A stretch of DNA of 64,000 bases from Devosia sp. (GCF_017307495.1 NZ_JAFKHE010000013.1:186001-250000), one strand, 5' to 3'; positions 40,238 through 49,844 are shown, counted from the first letter of the stretch. Numbers and translations are program-made. Notes: generated by a model from the sequence alone, not told the origin.

Positions 40238-40315
40238 GCTGCCCTCCCCATTTGCCCTGCTTCGTGCCGCTTTTTCGCGGCTTTCCACGGCCCGAGGGCC
40301 GCTGTCGGAAGTCAA

Positions 40316-40355
40316 TTGACACGACTAGTATGGTAGAACTACAAGTATTTGACAA
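40316..40355. promoter_or_regulatory. Face-to-face divergent promoters sharing one operator
   Basis: Plus strand: TTGACA (40316-40321), 18 nt, TACAAG (40340-40345). Minus strand: TTGTCA (40355-40350), 17 nt, CATACT (40332-40327). Both spacers enclose the perfect dyad GTAG-AA-CTAC at 40333-40342. A repressor bound there would block both the SDR/ABC operon and the lactonase/GH38 operon. The GntR regulator encoded at 46687 is the obvious candidate. Confidence 0.6.
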
Positions 40356-40369
40356 GGGAGGAAGCTGGC

Positions 40370-41170
40370 ATGAACGAACCAGCCAAAGGGGCGTCCAACA
40401 CGGTCCTGGTGACGGGCGCGGCCATGGGCATCGGCCGCGGCGTGGCCGAGGTGCTGAGCGAGCAGGGCAGGAATCTCGTGCTGTTCGACCTCAACGCCGA
40501 CGCACTGAACGCCACGTCGAAGGAGCTCGGTGGCAGGCATGCGCTCAAGGTCGGCTCGGTCACCAGTCTCGCCGACTGCGAGGAGGCGGTGCACATCGCC
40601 GTCGCCCGCTTCGGCGGCCTCGGCGGCGTCTCGCACAATGCCGGCATCCAGACCTATGGCGACGCCGTCAGCACCACGCCGGAGCTGTGGGCCAAGACCC
40701 TCGACACCAACCTCACCGGCGGCTTCTACGTCGCCAAGGCGGCGATGCCCGAGCTCAGGCGCAACAGGGGCGCCATCGTCCTCACCGCCTCGGTGCAGGG
40801 CATGGCGGCGCAGAAGGGCGCGCTGGCCTATGTCGTCGCCAAGCACGGGTTGATCGGGCTCGTCACCGGCATGGCGATGGACGAGGCCGAGAACGGCGTG
40901 CGCGTGCTCGGCGTGGCGCCGGGGTCGGTCGAAACGCCGATGCTGCGCTGGGCCATCAACCAGGACCCCAACCCCAAGGCGCTCGACGAGGAGATCGACG
41001 CCATGCACCCGATCGGGCGGCGCGGCCAGCCGCGCGAGATCGGCGAGGTGATCGCCTTCCTCCTCTCCGACAAGGCCTCGTTCATGACCGGCGAAACCGT
41101 GCGCGTCGATGGCGGCATGCTCGCCCGCATCCCCGGCGCGCCCAAGAAGGCCGACGGCAAGTCCACCTAG
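40370..41170 (+). CDS. SDR-family sugar dehydrogenase candidate
   Basis: A 266-residue short-chain dehydrogenase. The cofactor-binding TGAAMGIG is followed by an acidic residue at the end of beta-2 (LFDLNAD), favouring NAD. The catalytic Ser and Tyr/Lys are in [21 protein letters not shown]. It starts at the ATG at 40370 with GGGAGGAAG upstream. As first gene of an operon with a sugar-acid dehydratase and ABC importer, facing a lactonase, it is likely to oxidise an aldose to its lactone. The substrate is inferred, not shown. Confidence 0.85.
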   Translation: MNEPAKGASNTVLVTGAAMGIGRGVAEVLSEQGRNLVLFDLNADALNATSKELGGRHALKVGSVTSLADCEEAVHIAVARFGGLGGVSHNAGIQTYGDAVSTTPELWAKTLDTNLTGGFYVAKAAMPELRRNRGAIVLTASVQGMAAQKGALAYVVAKHGLIGLVTGMAMDEAENGVRVLGVAPGSVETPMLRWAINQDPNPKALDEEIDAMHPIGRRGQPREIGEVIAFLLSDKASFMTGETVRVDGGMLARIPGAPKKADGKST

Positions 41171-41184
41171 AGATTTTGAGTTCG

Positions 41185-42408
41185 ATGAAGATCGTAGACA
41201 TCAAGGCCACCACCGTCGCCATGCCGCTCGAGGCGCCGCTGCGGCATGCCTCGGGCGCCCATTGGGGCCGGTTCGTGCGCACCATCGTCGAGGTGGTGAC
41301 CGACGAGGGCATTTCCGGCTGGGGTGAGCTCGGCGGCGGCGGCGAAAGCGCCGAGGCGGCCGTGAAAGGGCTGCTGCCCTACCTCAAGGGCCACGATCCG
41401 CTGCAGCTCGAGCAGCTGCGCTGGAAGATCATGAACCCGGTCGCCAGCCTCTACAATTCGCGCATGCAGCTGCATGCGGCGATCGAGATGGCCTGCATGG
41501 ATGCGGCGGGCAAGTACCTCGGCATCCGCGCGTGCGACCTGATCGGCGGGGCGCTGCGCGAGTCGATCCCCTTCGCGAGCTACCTGTTCTATCGCTACGC
41601 CAGCCCGGAGAACGGCTTCGACGACGAGTTCGGCGCCGACGAGCTGGTCGCCGAGGCCAAGCGCCAGAAGCAGCTGCACGGCTTCAAGTCGCACAAGCTC
41701 AAGGGCGGCGTGTTCCGGCCCGAGCACGATGTCGAGGTGTTCTCGGCCATCGCCGAGGCCTTGCCGGGCGACCGTTTCCGGCTCGACCCCAACTCGGTGT
41801 GGTCGGTGGAGGAGTCGATCTGGGTGGCCCAGCAGATCGGGCATATCCGGAACGATTACTTCGAGGATCCGTGCTTCGGCCTCGAGGGCATGCGGCGGGT
41901 GCGCGAGCGCATCTCCATCCCCACCGCGACCAACACCGTGGTGGTGAACTTCGAGCAGCTCGCCAGCTGCATCAAGCATGACGCGGTCGACGTGATCCTG
42001 CTCGATACCACCTTCTGGGGCGGGCTGCGCCAGGCCTACAAGGCCGGGCAGGTGCTCGAGACCTTCCAGTTCGGCGCCTCGGTGCACTCCTCGGGCGAAC
42101 TCGGCATCCAGCTCGCCTCGATGCTGCACCTCGGGGCGGCGCTGCCCAACATGAGCTTTGCCGCCGACGCGCACTACCACCACCTGCTCGACGACATCAT
42201 CGTCGGCGGCAAGATGCAGTACGTCGATGGCGAGATCGCCGTGCCCAGGGGGCCGGGCCTCGGCGTCGAGGTCGACCGCGAGGCGCTAGCCAGGTACGCC
42301 GCCTACTACAAGGAGGTGGGCGGCTACACCTACGACCGCGATCCCGGCCGGCCCGACTGGTACTCGGTGCAGCCCGAGATGCGCTATGCCGATCCGGCGC
42401 GGCACTGA
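41185..42408 (+). CDS. Enolase-superfamily sugar-acid dehydratase (glucarate dehydratase subgroup)
   Basis: A 407-residue enzyme. The catalytic KxK is K171/K173 (HKLKGGV). Metal ligands are Asp201, Glu227 and Asn250 (PTATN); Asn as third ligand is characteristic of the GlucD subgroup. The His-Asp dyad corresponds to His301 and Asp274. N-terminal [12 protein letters not shown] resembles the GlucD substrate loop. It should dehydrate an aldonic or aldaric acid to a 2-keto-3-deoxy acid. A 14-nt gap follows the SDR gene and a 12-nt gap precedes the ABC ATPase gene. Confidence 0.88.
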   Translation: MKIVDIKATTVAMPLEAPLRHASGAHWGRFVRTIVEVVTDEGISGWGELGGGGESAEAAVKGLLPYLKGHDPLQLEQLRWKIMNPVASLYNSRMQLHAAIEMACMDAAGKYLGIRACDLIGGALRESIPFASYLFYRYASPENGFDDEFGADELVAEAKRQKQLHGFKSHKLKGGVFRPEHDVEVFSAIAEALPGDRFRLDPNSVWSVEESIWVAQQIGHIRNDYFEDPCFGLEGMRRVRERISIPTATNTVVVNFEQLASCIKHDAVDVILLDTTFWGGLRQAYKAGQVLETFQFGASVHSSGELGIQLASMLHLGAALPNMSFAADAHYHHLLDDIIVGGKMQYVDGEIAVPRGPGLGVEVDREALARYAAYYKEVGGYTYDRDPGRPDWYSVQPEMRYADPARH

Positions 42409-42420
42409 GGGGGCGCGCGC

Positions 42421-43509
42421 ATGGCAACCGTAACCCTTCGCGACATCGTCAAGATCTACGGCGAGTTCGTCGCCATCAAGGGCATCGACCTCGACATCGA
42501 GGACGGCACCTTCGTGGTGCTGGTCGGCCCCTCCGGCTGCGGCAAGTCCACGTTGCTGCGCATGATCGCCGGGCTCGAGACCATCTCGCATGGCGAGCTG
42601 AGGATTGGCGAGAAAGTCGTTAACGACCTGCCCTCGCGCGATCGTGGCATCTCCATGGTGTTCCAGTCCTACGCGCTCTATCCGCACATGAGCGTCAAGG
42701 ACAACCTGGGCTTCGGCCTCAAGATCAGCGGCGTGCCCAAGCCCGAGATCGAGCGCCGCCGCAGCGAGGCGGCTGGCATGCTCGGGCTCAGCCCCTACAT
42801 GGATCGGCGGCCGAGCCAGCTCTCGGGCGGGCAGCGCCAGCGCGTCGCCATCGGCCGCGCCATGGTGCGCGAGCCGGAAGTGTTCCTGTTCGACGAGCCG
42901 CTGTCGAACCTCGATGCGAAGCTCCGCAACCAGACCCGCGTCGAGATCAAGCGGCTGCAGCGCCAGCTCGGCGCGACCGTGGTGTTCGTCACCCACGACC
43001 AGGTCGAGGCCATGACGCTGGCCGACAAGATCGTCGTTCTGCACGACGGCGAGGTCGCCCAGATCGGCACCCCGCTCGAAGTGTTCGAGCGTCCGCGCAA
43101 CCAGTTCGTCGCCGGCTTCATGGGGGCGCCGTCGATGAACTTCATACCGGCCACGGTCGGCGAGGGTGCGAGCATCAGGGCAGGGGGCATCGACATCGCC
43201 GTCCCGCCCGAGCGCTTCGACCTGCCGGCGGCCGGCACCGAGGTGATCCTCGGCGTGCGTCCCGAGGATGTCGTGCCGGAGGGGCACGGCACCCGCCCGC
43301 CGCTGGGCGCCGATTTCACCGGCGCAGTCGAGTTCGCCGAAATGCTCGGCGACCAGAGCCTGCTGTTCACCAGCTTCGGCGGCGCCGAAGTCGTCGCCCG
43401 CATGCAGCATCCGCGCGCGCTGGCGCCCAACGAGGCGGTGCGCTTCCGCATCGACGGCAGCCGCGTCCACGTCTTCGACCGCACGACCCAGAATTCGCTG
43501 CTCCGCTAA
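42421..43509 (+). CDS. Sugar ABC transporter ATPase (UgpC/MalK type)
   Basis: A 362-residue ATPase. Walker A is GPSGCGKST, the signature LSGGQRQR and Walker B VFLFDEPLSNLD. The H-loop lies in VTHDQVEAMTLADK. A C-terminal TOBE/regulatory domain of about 120 residues is typical of CUT1 importers. It is the only sugar-type ABC ATPase gene between 33 and 56 kb, so it may energise both import systems. Confidence 0.95.
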   Translation: MATVTLRDIVKIYGEFVAIKGIDLDIEDGTFVVLVGPSGCGKSTLLRMIAGLETISHGELRIGEKVVNDLPSRDRGISMVFQSYALYPHMSVKDNLGFGLKISGVPKPEIERRRSEAAGMLGLSPYMDRRPSQLSGGQRQRVAIGRAMVREPEVFLFDEPLSNLDAKLRNQTRVEIKRLQRQLGATVVFVTHDQVEAMTLADKIVVLHDGEVAQIGTPLEVFERPRNQFVAGFMGAPSMNFIPATVGEGASIRAGGIDIAVPPERFDLPAAGTEVILGVRPEDVVPEGHGTRPPLGADFTGAVEFAEMLGDQSLLFTSFGGAEVVARMQHPRALAPNEAVRFRIDGSRVHVFDRTTQNSLLR

Positions 43510-43552
43510 CCCCGGGGCAGCGAGGACGACAGAACAAAAGGGAGAGAACGTT

Positions 43553-44791
43553 ATGTCGTTATTCAAGACCATCGGGGCCGCAGGCCTCGCGACTGCCTTG
43601 AGTGTCGGTGCCGCATCCGCCGCGGACCTGGCGCTCTATTCGGACAAGACCCCGTGGAACGCCGGCATGACCGGCCTCGCCGAGGCGGCGAGCAAGGCCT
43701 CGGGCGCCACCATCAAGCTGCAGGAAATCACGCCGACCGACAAATACCAGGCGTTCATGCAGACCTCGATCGCCGGCAACAACGTGCCCGCCTTCTTCAC
43801 CTGGTGGAACGGCCAGCAGCTCAACGACCTCGTCGCCACCGGCGTCGCTGCCGACCTCACGCCCTACTGGCAGCAGGCCATCGCCGACGGCGATTTCTCG
43901 GCTGACCAGCAGGCGCTCGTCAGCGTCGACGGCAAGCCCTACGGCATCCTGCTCAACGTCGCCAACTGGGTGATGTTCTACAACAAAAACCACTTCCAGA
44001 AGGCCGGCATCGCCAACCCGCCGACCACCTGGGCCGAGTTCATCGAGGACTGCGACAAGCTCAAGGCCGCCGGCTTCACCCCGATCAACGGCCCGGCCTC
44101 GGGCGGCTGGATGCCGTTCATCTGGTTCAGCCAGCTCGTGCTCGGCACCAACCCGGACTCGTTCGTCGGCCTCACCGACGGTTCGGTCGCCTATGACAGC
44201 CCCGACGTGCAGAACGCCTTCAAGGTCTGGGGCGACATGTATGCCAAGGGCTACTTCACCGACCCGCGCGAGCAGGACGACCAGAAGTTCTTCGTCGACG
44301 GCACCGCCTCGATGTTCCTCGTCGGCGACTGGCACTCGGGCTCGTTCGTCGAGGCCGGCATGAAGGCGGGCACCGATTTCGGCACCTTCCTGATGCCCTC
44401 GCTCAGCCCCGAGGTGCAGCAGTCGGTGATCGTCGAGGCCTCGCCGATCGTCGTTTCGAAGGCCGCTCTCGAGGCCAATCCCGACCTCGGCAAGGGCGTG
44501 CAGGCGATGATGGGCGCCGACGCCGCGAACGTGCTGGGCTCGACTGTCCAGGTCTACAACGGCAACCTCAAGGCCAACGCGCCCAACGAGATCATTGCCG
44601 CCGACAAGGACCTCGTCGCCGCCGCCAAGCCCCGCGCCCTCGTGCGCTGGTGGGAAGCCGTGCCGTCGCAGATCCAGGGCGACCTCGTCGCCGCCATGGG
44701 CGCCTTCATGTTCAACCCGACCGCCGACCAGGCGACCGAGACGATGAAGACGATGCAGACCATCAACGCCGACTACTGGGCCTCGAAGTAA
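43553..44791 (+). CDS. ABC sugar-binding protein 1
   Basis: A 412-residue periplasmic binding protein of the extracellular solute-binding family 1. The Sec signal peptide is MSLFKTIGAAGLATALSVGAASA, cleaved before ADLALY (positions 43553-43621). The body has the family segment PTTWAEFIEDCDKLKAAGFTPI and aromatic residues (WWNGQQ, WMPFIW) suited to sugar stacking. A good ribosome-binding site (AAGGGAGAG) precedes the ATG. It delivers substrate to the two permeases encoded next. Confidence 0.93.
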   Translation: MSLFKTIGAAGLATALSVGAASAADLALYSDKTPWNAGMTGLAEAASKASGATIKLQEITPTDKYQAFMQTSIAGNNVPAFFTWWNGQQLNDLVATGVAADLTPYWQQAIADGDFSADQQALVSVDGKPYGILLNVANWVMFYNKNHFQKAGIANPPTTWAEFIEDCDKLKAAGFTPINGPASGGWMPFIWFSQLVLGTNPDSFVGLTDGSVAYDSPDVQNAFKVWGDMYAKGYFTDPREQDDQKFFVDGTASMFLVGDWHSGSFVEAGMKAGTDFGTFLMPSLSPEVQQSVIVEASPIVVSKAALEANPDLGKGVQAMMGADAANVLGSTVQVYNGNLKANAPNEIIAADKDLVAAAKPRALVRWWEAVPSQIQGDLVAAMGAFMFNPTADQATETMKTMQTINADYWASK

Positions 44792-44856
44792 GCCCAGCCT
44801 GCCGGTCGCGCTCTCCCGGGCGCGGCCGGTTCTAGCTCTCAGAGAGATCCGCCGCG

Positions 44857-45798
44857 ATGATTCCTGCCTCCGTACTGCTCAGCCCCCAGGTGCTGAAGGA
44901 AGCCCGCCGGCGCGAGCGGCGCGTCGCCTGGCGGCAGACGCGCATCGCCTGGCTGTTTATTGCCCCGGCCGTGCTGATGGTCGCGCTGTTCCTGCTGGCA
45001 CCGGTCGTCTTCAACGTCATCCTGAGCTTCACCAAGTGGCAGAAGTTCACCGGCATCGACCAGTTCGCCGGCTTCAACAACTATGCCCGCCTGTTCCGCG
45101 TGCCCTACTTCTCCGAGGCGCTGGGCAACACCGCCGTCTGGGTGGTGGGCGCCGTGATCTTCCCGCTCGCCGTCGGCCTGGGGCTGGCGCTGCTGCTGCG
45201 CAACATCCCGTTCCAGGAAACCTTCAAGAGCCTGTTCTTCCTGCCGCGCGTGCTCGCTCCGACTGCCGTCGGCGCCGTCTGGTACTATGTCTACGCCCCG
45301 CGCGGCGTGCTCAACTCGGTCATTACGGGCGCTACCGGCAGCCCGTTCGACTACGGCTGGCTCTATTCGCCCGACACCGTCACCGGCTCGGTGATCGTCA
45401 CTTTCGTCTGGCAGACGCTCGGCATTACCATGGTGCTGCTGCTGCTCGGCCTTGCCGCCATCCCGCGCGACCCGATCGAGGCGGCGCGCGTCGATGGCGC
45501 CTCGTCCGGGCAGATCTTCCGCCACATCATCTGGCCGCTGCTGCTGCCCACCGTGCTGGTGGTCACCATCCTCAACGTCGCCGCGGGCTTCACCACCTTC
45601 GACCTGCTCTGGGTCATGGCCGGCGACTATCCGGGCAAGCGCACGCTCTCGCTCGCCGTCTACATGTACTACGAGAGCTTCTCCAACGGCGCCTGGGCCT
45701 ATGGCTCGGCTGTCGCCGTGGTGCTCGGCGCCATGGTGATCGCCGTCAGTGCGCTGCTGGCCGTGGTCCAGTCGCGCGTCTCCAGGAACATTCGGTAG
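44857..45798 (+). CDS. ABC sugar permease 1a
   Basis: A 313-residue inner-membrane permease (CUT1, MalF-like) with six helices. The cytoplasmic EAA loop reads EAARVDGASSGQIFRHIIWPLLLP and contacts the ATPase. It lies 65 nt after the binding-protein gene and 4 nt before its partner permease. Confidence 0.94.
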   Translation: MIPASVLLSPQVLKEARRRERRVAWRQTRIAWLFIAPAVLMVALFLLAPVVFNVILSFTKWQKFTGIDQFAGFNNYARLFRVPYFSEALGNTAVWVVGAVIFPLAVGLGLALLLRNIPFQETFKSLFFLPRVLAPTAVGAVWYYVYAPRGVLNSVITGATGSPFDYGWLYSPDTVTGSVIVTFVWQTLGITMVLLLLGLAAIPRDPIEAARVDGASSGQIFRHIIWPLLLPTVLVVTILNVAAGFTTFDLLWVMAGDYPGKRTLSLAVYMYYESFSNGAWAYGSAVAVVLGAMVIAVSALLAVVQSRVSRNIR

Positions 45799-45802
45799 CA
45801 AG

Positions 45803-46690
45803 ATGGCCGTCGACGTCACAGACAAGCAGTTCATTGCCGGGCTCATCGACAAGGAGCGGCGCGCGCAACGCAGCGGCGGCCGCTGGCTGGTGCTGCCGAT
45901 CCTGGCGCTGACCATCGCCTACCTGACGCCGCTCTATTACCTGTTCGTCACGGTGTTCAAGACCAGCCCCGAATACGCCAGGAAGGGCGTGCTGGAACTG
46001 CCCGACTCCCTGGCCCCTATCCTCGACAACGTCGTCCAGGCCTGGACCATCGCGCATCTGGGCGAGGCGGCGCTGAACTCGTTCAGCTACGCGCTGGTCG
46101 GCGCGGGGCTTGCCGTCGCCTTCGCCGCGGCCGCCGCCTATGGCATGACGCGGCTCCACCTGCTCGGCGCCAACGGCTGGTTCATGCTGATCTTCACCGG
46201 CACGCTGTTCCCGTTCCAGATGTACCTGGTGCCGCTGCTGTTCGGCTATCAGCGCGTCGGGCTGATCAACACCTGGTTCGGCATGCTGCTGGTCTATGTG
46301 GCGATCTGCATCCCGTTCCCGCTGCTGGTGCTGCGCAACTCGTTCTCCGCCATCACCCGCGAGGTCGACGAGGCGGCGCGCATCGAGGGGGCGTCGGAAT
46401 GGCGCGTCTTCATCTCGATGATCGTGCCCAACGCCGTCGGCCCGATGATCGCGCTGTTCCTGCTGCAGTTCACCTTCATCTGGAACGACCTGCTGTTCTC
46501 CTCGATCCTCGCCAACGGCATCGAGGTGCGCTCGATCATGGTGGCGCTGCAATCGCTGCAGGGCACCTATTCCACACTGGGACCAAATGTCGTGATCACG
46601 GCCACGCTCATTTCGAGTATTCCCACCATCTTGTTGTTCATCGCGCTGCGCCGGTACTTCATGGCGGGCCTCCAACTCGGGACCAAATGA
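45803..46690 (+). CDS. ABC sugar permease 1b
   Basis: A 295-residue MalG-like permease with EAA motif EAARIEGASEWRVFISMIVP. I choose the ATG at 45803, 4 nt after the first permease stop; an upstream in-frame start at 45749 would lie inside that gene. The last codon overlaps the ATG of the GntR gene by 4 nt. Confidence 0.94.
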   Translation: MAVDVTDKQFIAGLIDKERRAQRSGGRWLVLPILALTIAYLTPLYYLFVTVFKTSPEYARKGVLELPDSLAPILDNVVQAWTIAHLGEAALNSFSYALVGAGLAVAFAAAAAYGMTRLHLLGANGWFMLIFTGTLFPFQMYLVPLLFGYQRVGLINTWFGMLLVYVAICIPFPLLVLRNSFSAITREVDEAARIEGASEWRVFISMIVPNAVGPMIALFLLQFTFIWNDLLFSSILANGIEVRSIMVALQSLQGTYSTLGPNVVITATLISSIPTILLFIALRRYFMAGLQLGTK

Positions 46691-47427
46691 CCACGCAGAT
46701 CGGCAAGGCAAAGCGAGGGTCGCGCCTCGGAGACGACAGCAAGCCCGAGCGGCTTGAAAGCAGCTCGATCGCCGCGCAGGTTCATGACGTGCTGATGGAA
46801 CGAATCCTCGACATGGAACTGCCGCCGTTCGAGGAACTGTCGGAAGCCCGCCTCGCCGCCGAGTTCGGCGTCAGCCGCACGCCCGTGCGCGAGGCGCTGG
46901 CCCGCCTGGCCCGCCGCGGCCTCGTCGACATCCTGCCGCAGCGCGGCACCGTCGTCTCGCCGCTCAGCGAGGCGCTGATCGCCAAGTCCCGCTTCATCCG
47001 CGAAGCGCTGGAGCGCCCGCTGGCGCGCCTCGCCGCCGAGAAGCTGACGCCGGAGATCGAGGCGCTGCTGACCCGCGAGGTGGCGCTGCAGCATACCTTC
47101 GCCAATCTCACCGACGACCAGAGCTTCCTTGCCTCCGACGAGCGCTTCCACGCGCTCATCGCCAAGGCCGCCGGGTTCGAATCGATCTGGGACGACGTGC
47201 GCGAGGCCAAGTTCCACATGGACCGCGTCCGTCGCCTGTCGCTGCTCAGCCAGGAGCACATGTTCTTCATCGTGCGCGAGCACGAGGACATCCTCGAGCG
47301 GCTGAAGGCCCATGACGTCGAAGGCGCCGACCGCAGCATCGCGGTGCACCTGACCTCGGTCATGCATGAACTCGACGTCATCCACGCGAGGCACCCCGAG
47401 TACTTTACGCGCGACGCCAAGTCCTGA
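46687..47427 (+). CDS. GntR/FCD-family regulator 1
   Basis: A 246-residue repressor-type regulator. The N-terminal winged HTH is LSEARLAAEFGVSRTPVREALARLARRG (FadR-like). The all-helical FCD effector domain carries a metal-ligand pattern that includes SDERFHALI and the final HLTSVMHE. Its start overlaps the permease stop by 4 nt, so it is part of the transport operon. It probably controls the shared operator at 40333-40342, with the imported sugar or sugar acid as effector. Confidence 0.92.
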   Translation: MTTQIGKAKRGSRLGDDSKPERLESSSIAAQVHDVLMERILDMELPPFEELSEARLAAEFGVSRTPVREALARLARRGLVDILPQRGTVVSPLSEALIAKSRFIREALERPLARLAAEKLTPEIEALLTREVALQHTFANLTDDQSFLASDERFHALIAKAAGFESIWDDVREAKFHMDRVRRLSLLSQEHMFFIVREHEDILERLKAHDVEGADRSIAVHLTSVMHELDVIHARHPEYFTRDAKS

Positions 47428-47814
47428 GGGCGTTGGCGCTCGGCGCTTCCCCGGCCCATCCTTCTGTTCAGAACGCTCGCTGCCCCCACCCCTACCGGGT
47501 CATTCCCGCGAAAGCGGGAACCTCTGTTTTCGCGCAGCCCGCGCCATCGCAAACAGAAATCCCCGCTTGCGCGGGGATGACCCCGTGTTTGATGGAGACC
47601 GAGCGGCTGGTCCCGCGCTGCCAGCGTCATGCGCCGCTGTCGTGGCACGTCGCCTCCGCCCCACCAGCCAGAGAGCTTGGGACGGGCGCAGCGGCAACGG
47701 TCGCAAACATCCGACTTTATCCGGAAGTAATAGCCCCATCCCCTTCCATCTCAGCGCCAAGTCTGCCAAACATCATACCAAAGCGCGTCAAGCGCCGTAT
47801 GGGAGTGCTGCTCG
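47428..47814. other. Intergenic region between the two sugar islands
   Basis: 387 nt without a supported gene. It contains the palindromic element 47497-47584, then a promoter region for the second island, including the motif AACATCATAC at 47769-47778 that recurs inverted at 49863-49872. I found no clear -35/-10 pair. Confidence 0.55.
47497..47584. repeat. Intergenic palindromic element (REP-like)
   Basis: A long imperfect inverted repeat beginning GGGTCATTCCCGCG and ending GGGGATGACCCC. Inner arms CTCTGTTT and AAACAGA pair, and local hairpins such as CCCGCGAAAGCGGG lie inside. This GTCATTCCCGCG type is a widely dispersed proteobacterial intergenic repeat. Confidence 0.8.
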
Positions 47815-48993
47815 ATGCGGATCGAGGCTGTCGATTTCTTCTATCTCGCCATGCCCGAGGTGACGCTCGAGGCCGACGGCAGCCAGGATGCGCTGCTGGT
47901 GCGCGTCGCCGCTGGCGGGCTGGTCGGCTGGGGCGAGTGCGAGGCCTCGCCGCTGGTCTCGATCGCCGCCTTCGTCACCCCGCGCTCACATGGCGTGTGC
48001 CAGCCGGTCGCCGCCTCGGTGCTCGGCGAAAGGCTGGATGGCCCCGAGGATATCCGCCGCATCGCCGCGCTGGTCGAGCGCAACTCGATGGACCTGCTGC
48101 AGGCCGCCCACACCTTCTCCGGCGTCGAGATGGCGCTGTGGGACCTCGTCGGCAAGGCGCGCGGCGAGCCGGTGTGGAAGCTGCTCGGCTACCCGCACGC
48201 CTTCCCCAAGGTGCCCTATGCCTCGCTGCTGTTCGGCGACACGCCGCAGGCGACGCTGGAAGCCGGCCGGCAGGCCGTCGCCCGCGGCTTCCGCGCCATC
48301 AAGTTCGGCTGGGCCGGCTTCGGCGAGGGCTCGGTGGCGCGGGACGCCGACCACCTGCATGCCGCCCGCGAGGCGCTCGGGCTCGACGGGCATCTGCTGG
48401 TCGATGCCGGCCAGATCTGGGTCGAGGATGTCGAGGCCGCCGCCGCCCGCCTGCCGGCGCTCGAGGCCACCCGCACCACCTGGCTCGAGGAGCCGTTCCA
48501 GGCCAGCGCCTACGAGGCCTATGGCGCGCTGTCGAAGCGCACCGGATCGGTGAAGCTGGCCGGCGGCGAGGGCGCGCACAACGTCCACATGGCGCGCCAC
48601 CTGATCGATTTCGGCGGCGTCGGCTTCGTCCAGATCGATTGCGGCCGCATCGGCGGCATCGCGCCGGCCAAGGCGGTGGCCGACTACGCCGCAGCCAAGG
48701 GCGTGACCTACGTCAACCACACCTTCACCTCGCACCTGGCGCTCTCGGCCTCGCTGCAACCCTATGCCGGCGTCGAGCAAAGCCGCATCTGCGAATACCC
48801 CGCTGCCCCCAAGCAACTGGCCGTCGACATTACCACCAGCCACCTGTTGCCCGACGGCAATGGCGAGGTGCATGTCCCAGACGCGCCCGGCCTCGGGCTC
48901 GACGTGAACCTCGCCTCCCTGTCGCGCTACCACCGCCCGGTGGAGATCAGCGTCGGCGGCGACATCCTGTTCCGCAGCAAGGCCATGGCATGA
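47815..48993 (+). CDS. Mandelate-racemase-subgroup sugar-acid dehydratase
   Basis: A 392-residue enolase-superfamily enzyme. Lys163 (IKFGWAGFG) is the general-base motif of the MR subgroup. Metal ligands are Asp197 (VDAGQIW), Glu226 (LEEPF) and Glu252 (GGEGAHN), and the His-Asp dyad is His302 (NHTFTS) with Asp275. This pattern fits acid-sugar dehydratases such as those for aldonates; which stereoisomer is used cannot be read from sequence. It is the first gene of island 2, overlapping the GntR gene by 4 nt. Confidence 0.88.
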   Translation: MRIEAVDFFYLAMPEVTLEADGSQDALLVRVAAGGLVGWGECEASPLVSIAAFVTPRSHGVCQPVAASVLGERLDGPEDIRRIAALVERNSMDLLQAAHTFSGVEMALWDLVGKARGEPVWKLLGYPHAFPKVPYASLLFGDTPQATLEAGRQAVARGFRAIKFGWAGFGEGSVARDADHLHAAREALGLDGHLLVDAGQIWVEDVEAAAARLPALEATRTTWLEEPFQASAYEAYGALSKRTGSVKLAGGEGAHNVHMARHLIDFGGVGFVQIDCGRIGGIAPAKAVADYAAAKGVTYVNHTFTSHLALSASLQPYAGVEQSRICEYPAAPKQLAVDITTSHLLPDGNGEVHVPDAPGLGLDVNLASLSRYHRPVEISVGGDILFRSKAMA

Positions 48994-49796
48994 CCAGCTC
49001 CCCCGCGCCCGCCGACAAGCCCCCGCGTCGCCGTCGCACGTCGGCCGCCAGCACGCCCAGCCGCGGCCTGCGCGCCGGCTATGCCATGCGCGGCCTGCAG
49101 GGCAAGGTCATCGACGCGCTCGGCCGCGACATCGTCGGCGGCACGTATGCGCCGGGGAGCCTGCTGCCCAAGGAAGCGGAGCTCACCGCCGCCTACGGCG
49201 TCAGCCGCACTTCGGTGCGCGAGGCCATGAAGGTGCTCTCGGCCAAGGGCCTGATCGAGATCCGCCAGAAGATCGGCACCCGCGTGCGCGCCCGCGACCT
49301 GTGGAACGTGTTCGACAGCGACGTGCTCACCTGGCATCACCAGCAGGGCCTCAGCGAATCCGTGATGCGCGACCTGATCGAGCTGCGCCAGGTCATCGAG
49401 CCCGCCGCCGCCCGTTTCGCCTCCTCGCGCGCCAGCATGGCGGACCTGCGCCGCATCGAGCGCGCCCTTGCCGACATGGCCCGGCACGTCACCGACCCGG
49501 TCGGCTATGCCGAGAGCGACGTCGAGTTCCACATGGCCGTGTTCGCTGCCTCGCACAACGCGCTGCTGTCGCGCTTCGGGCACCTCGTCGCCGATTTCCT
49601 GCACATGAGCTTTTCCATGCAGCAGGAGGCGGTCAGCCGGTCGGGGGTCGATTTCAGCAAGGACGCCGAGGAGCACCGCCGCGTCTACGACGCCATCAAT
49701 CGCGGCGAGCCCGACGCCGCTGCCGCCGCCATGCTCAATGTCATCCTCGACGGCAAGCGTGCGCTCGGCGAGGCCATGGAGACCTTGTCGCGCTAA
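48990..49796 (+). CDS. GntR/FadR-family regulator 2
   Basis: A 268-residue regulator. A basic, proline-rich N-terminal extension (about 35 residues) precedes a winged HTH (LTAAYGVSRTSVREAMKVLSAKG) and an FCD ligand-binding domain (VEFHMAVFAASHN, EEHRRVYDAI). The ATG overlaps the dehydratase stop by 4 nt. A palindrome and a repeated 10-nt motif just downstream suggest it controls the following ABC/alpha-galactosidase operon and perhaps its own. Confidence 0.92.
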   Translation: MTSSPAPADKPPRRRRTSAASTPSRGLRAGYAMRGLQGKVIDALGRDIVGGTYAPGSLLPKEAELTAAYGVSRTSVREAMKVLSAKGLIEIRQKIGTRVRARDLWNVFDSDVLTWHHQQGLSESVMRDLIELRQVIEPAAARFASSRASMADLRRIERALADMARHVTDPVGYAESDVEFHMAVFAASHNALLSRFGHLVADFLHMSFSMQQEAVSRSGVDFSKDAEEHRRVYDAINRGEPDAAAAAMLNVILDGKRALGEAMETLSR

Positions 49797-49844
49797 CGTC
49801 ATATCTTTGCTGCCCCCGCAGCGGACCGGGTGGGGGCGACGTCG

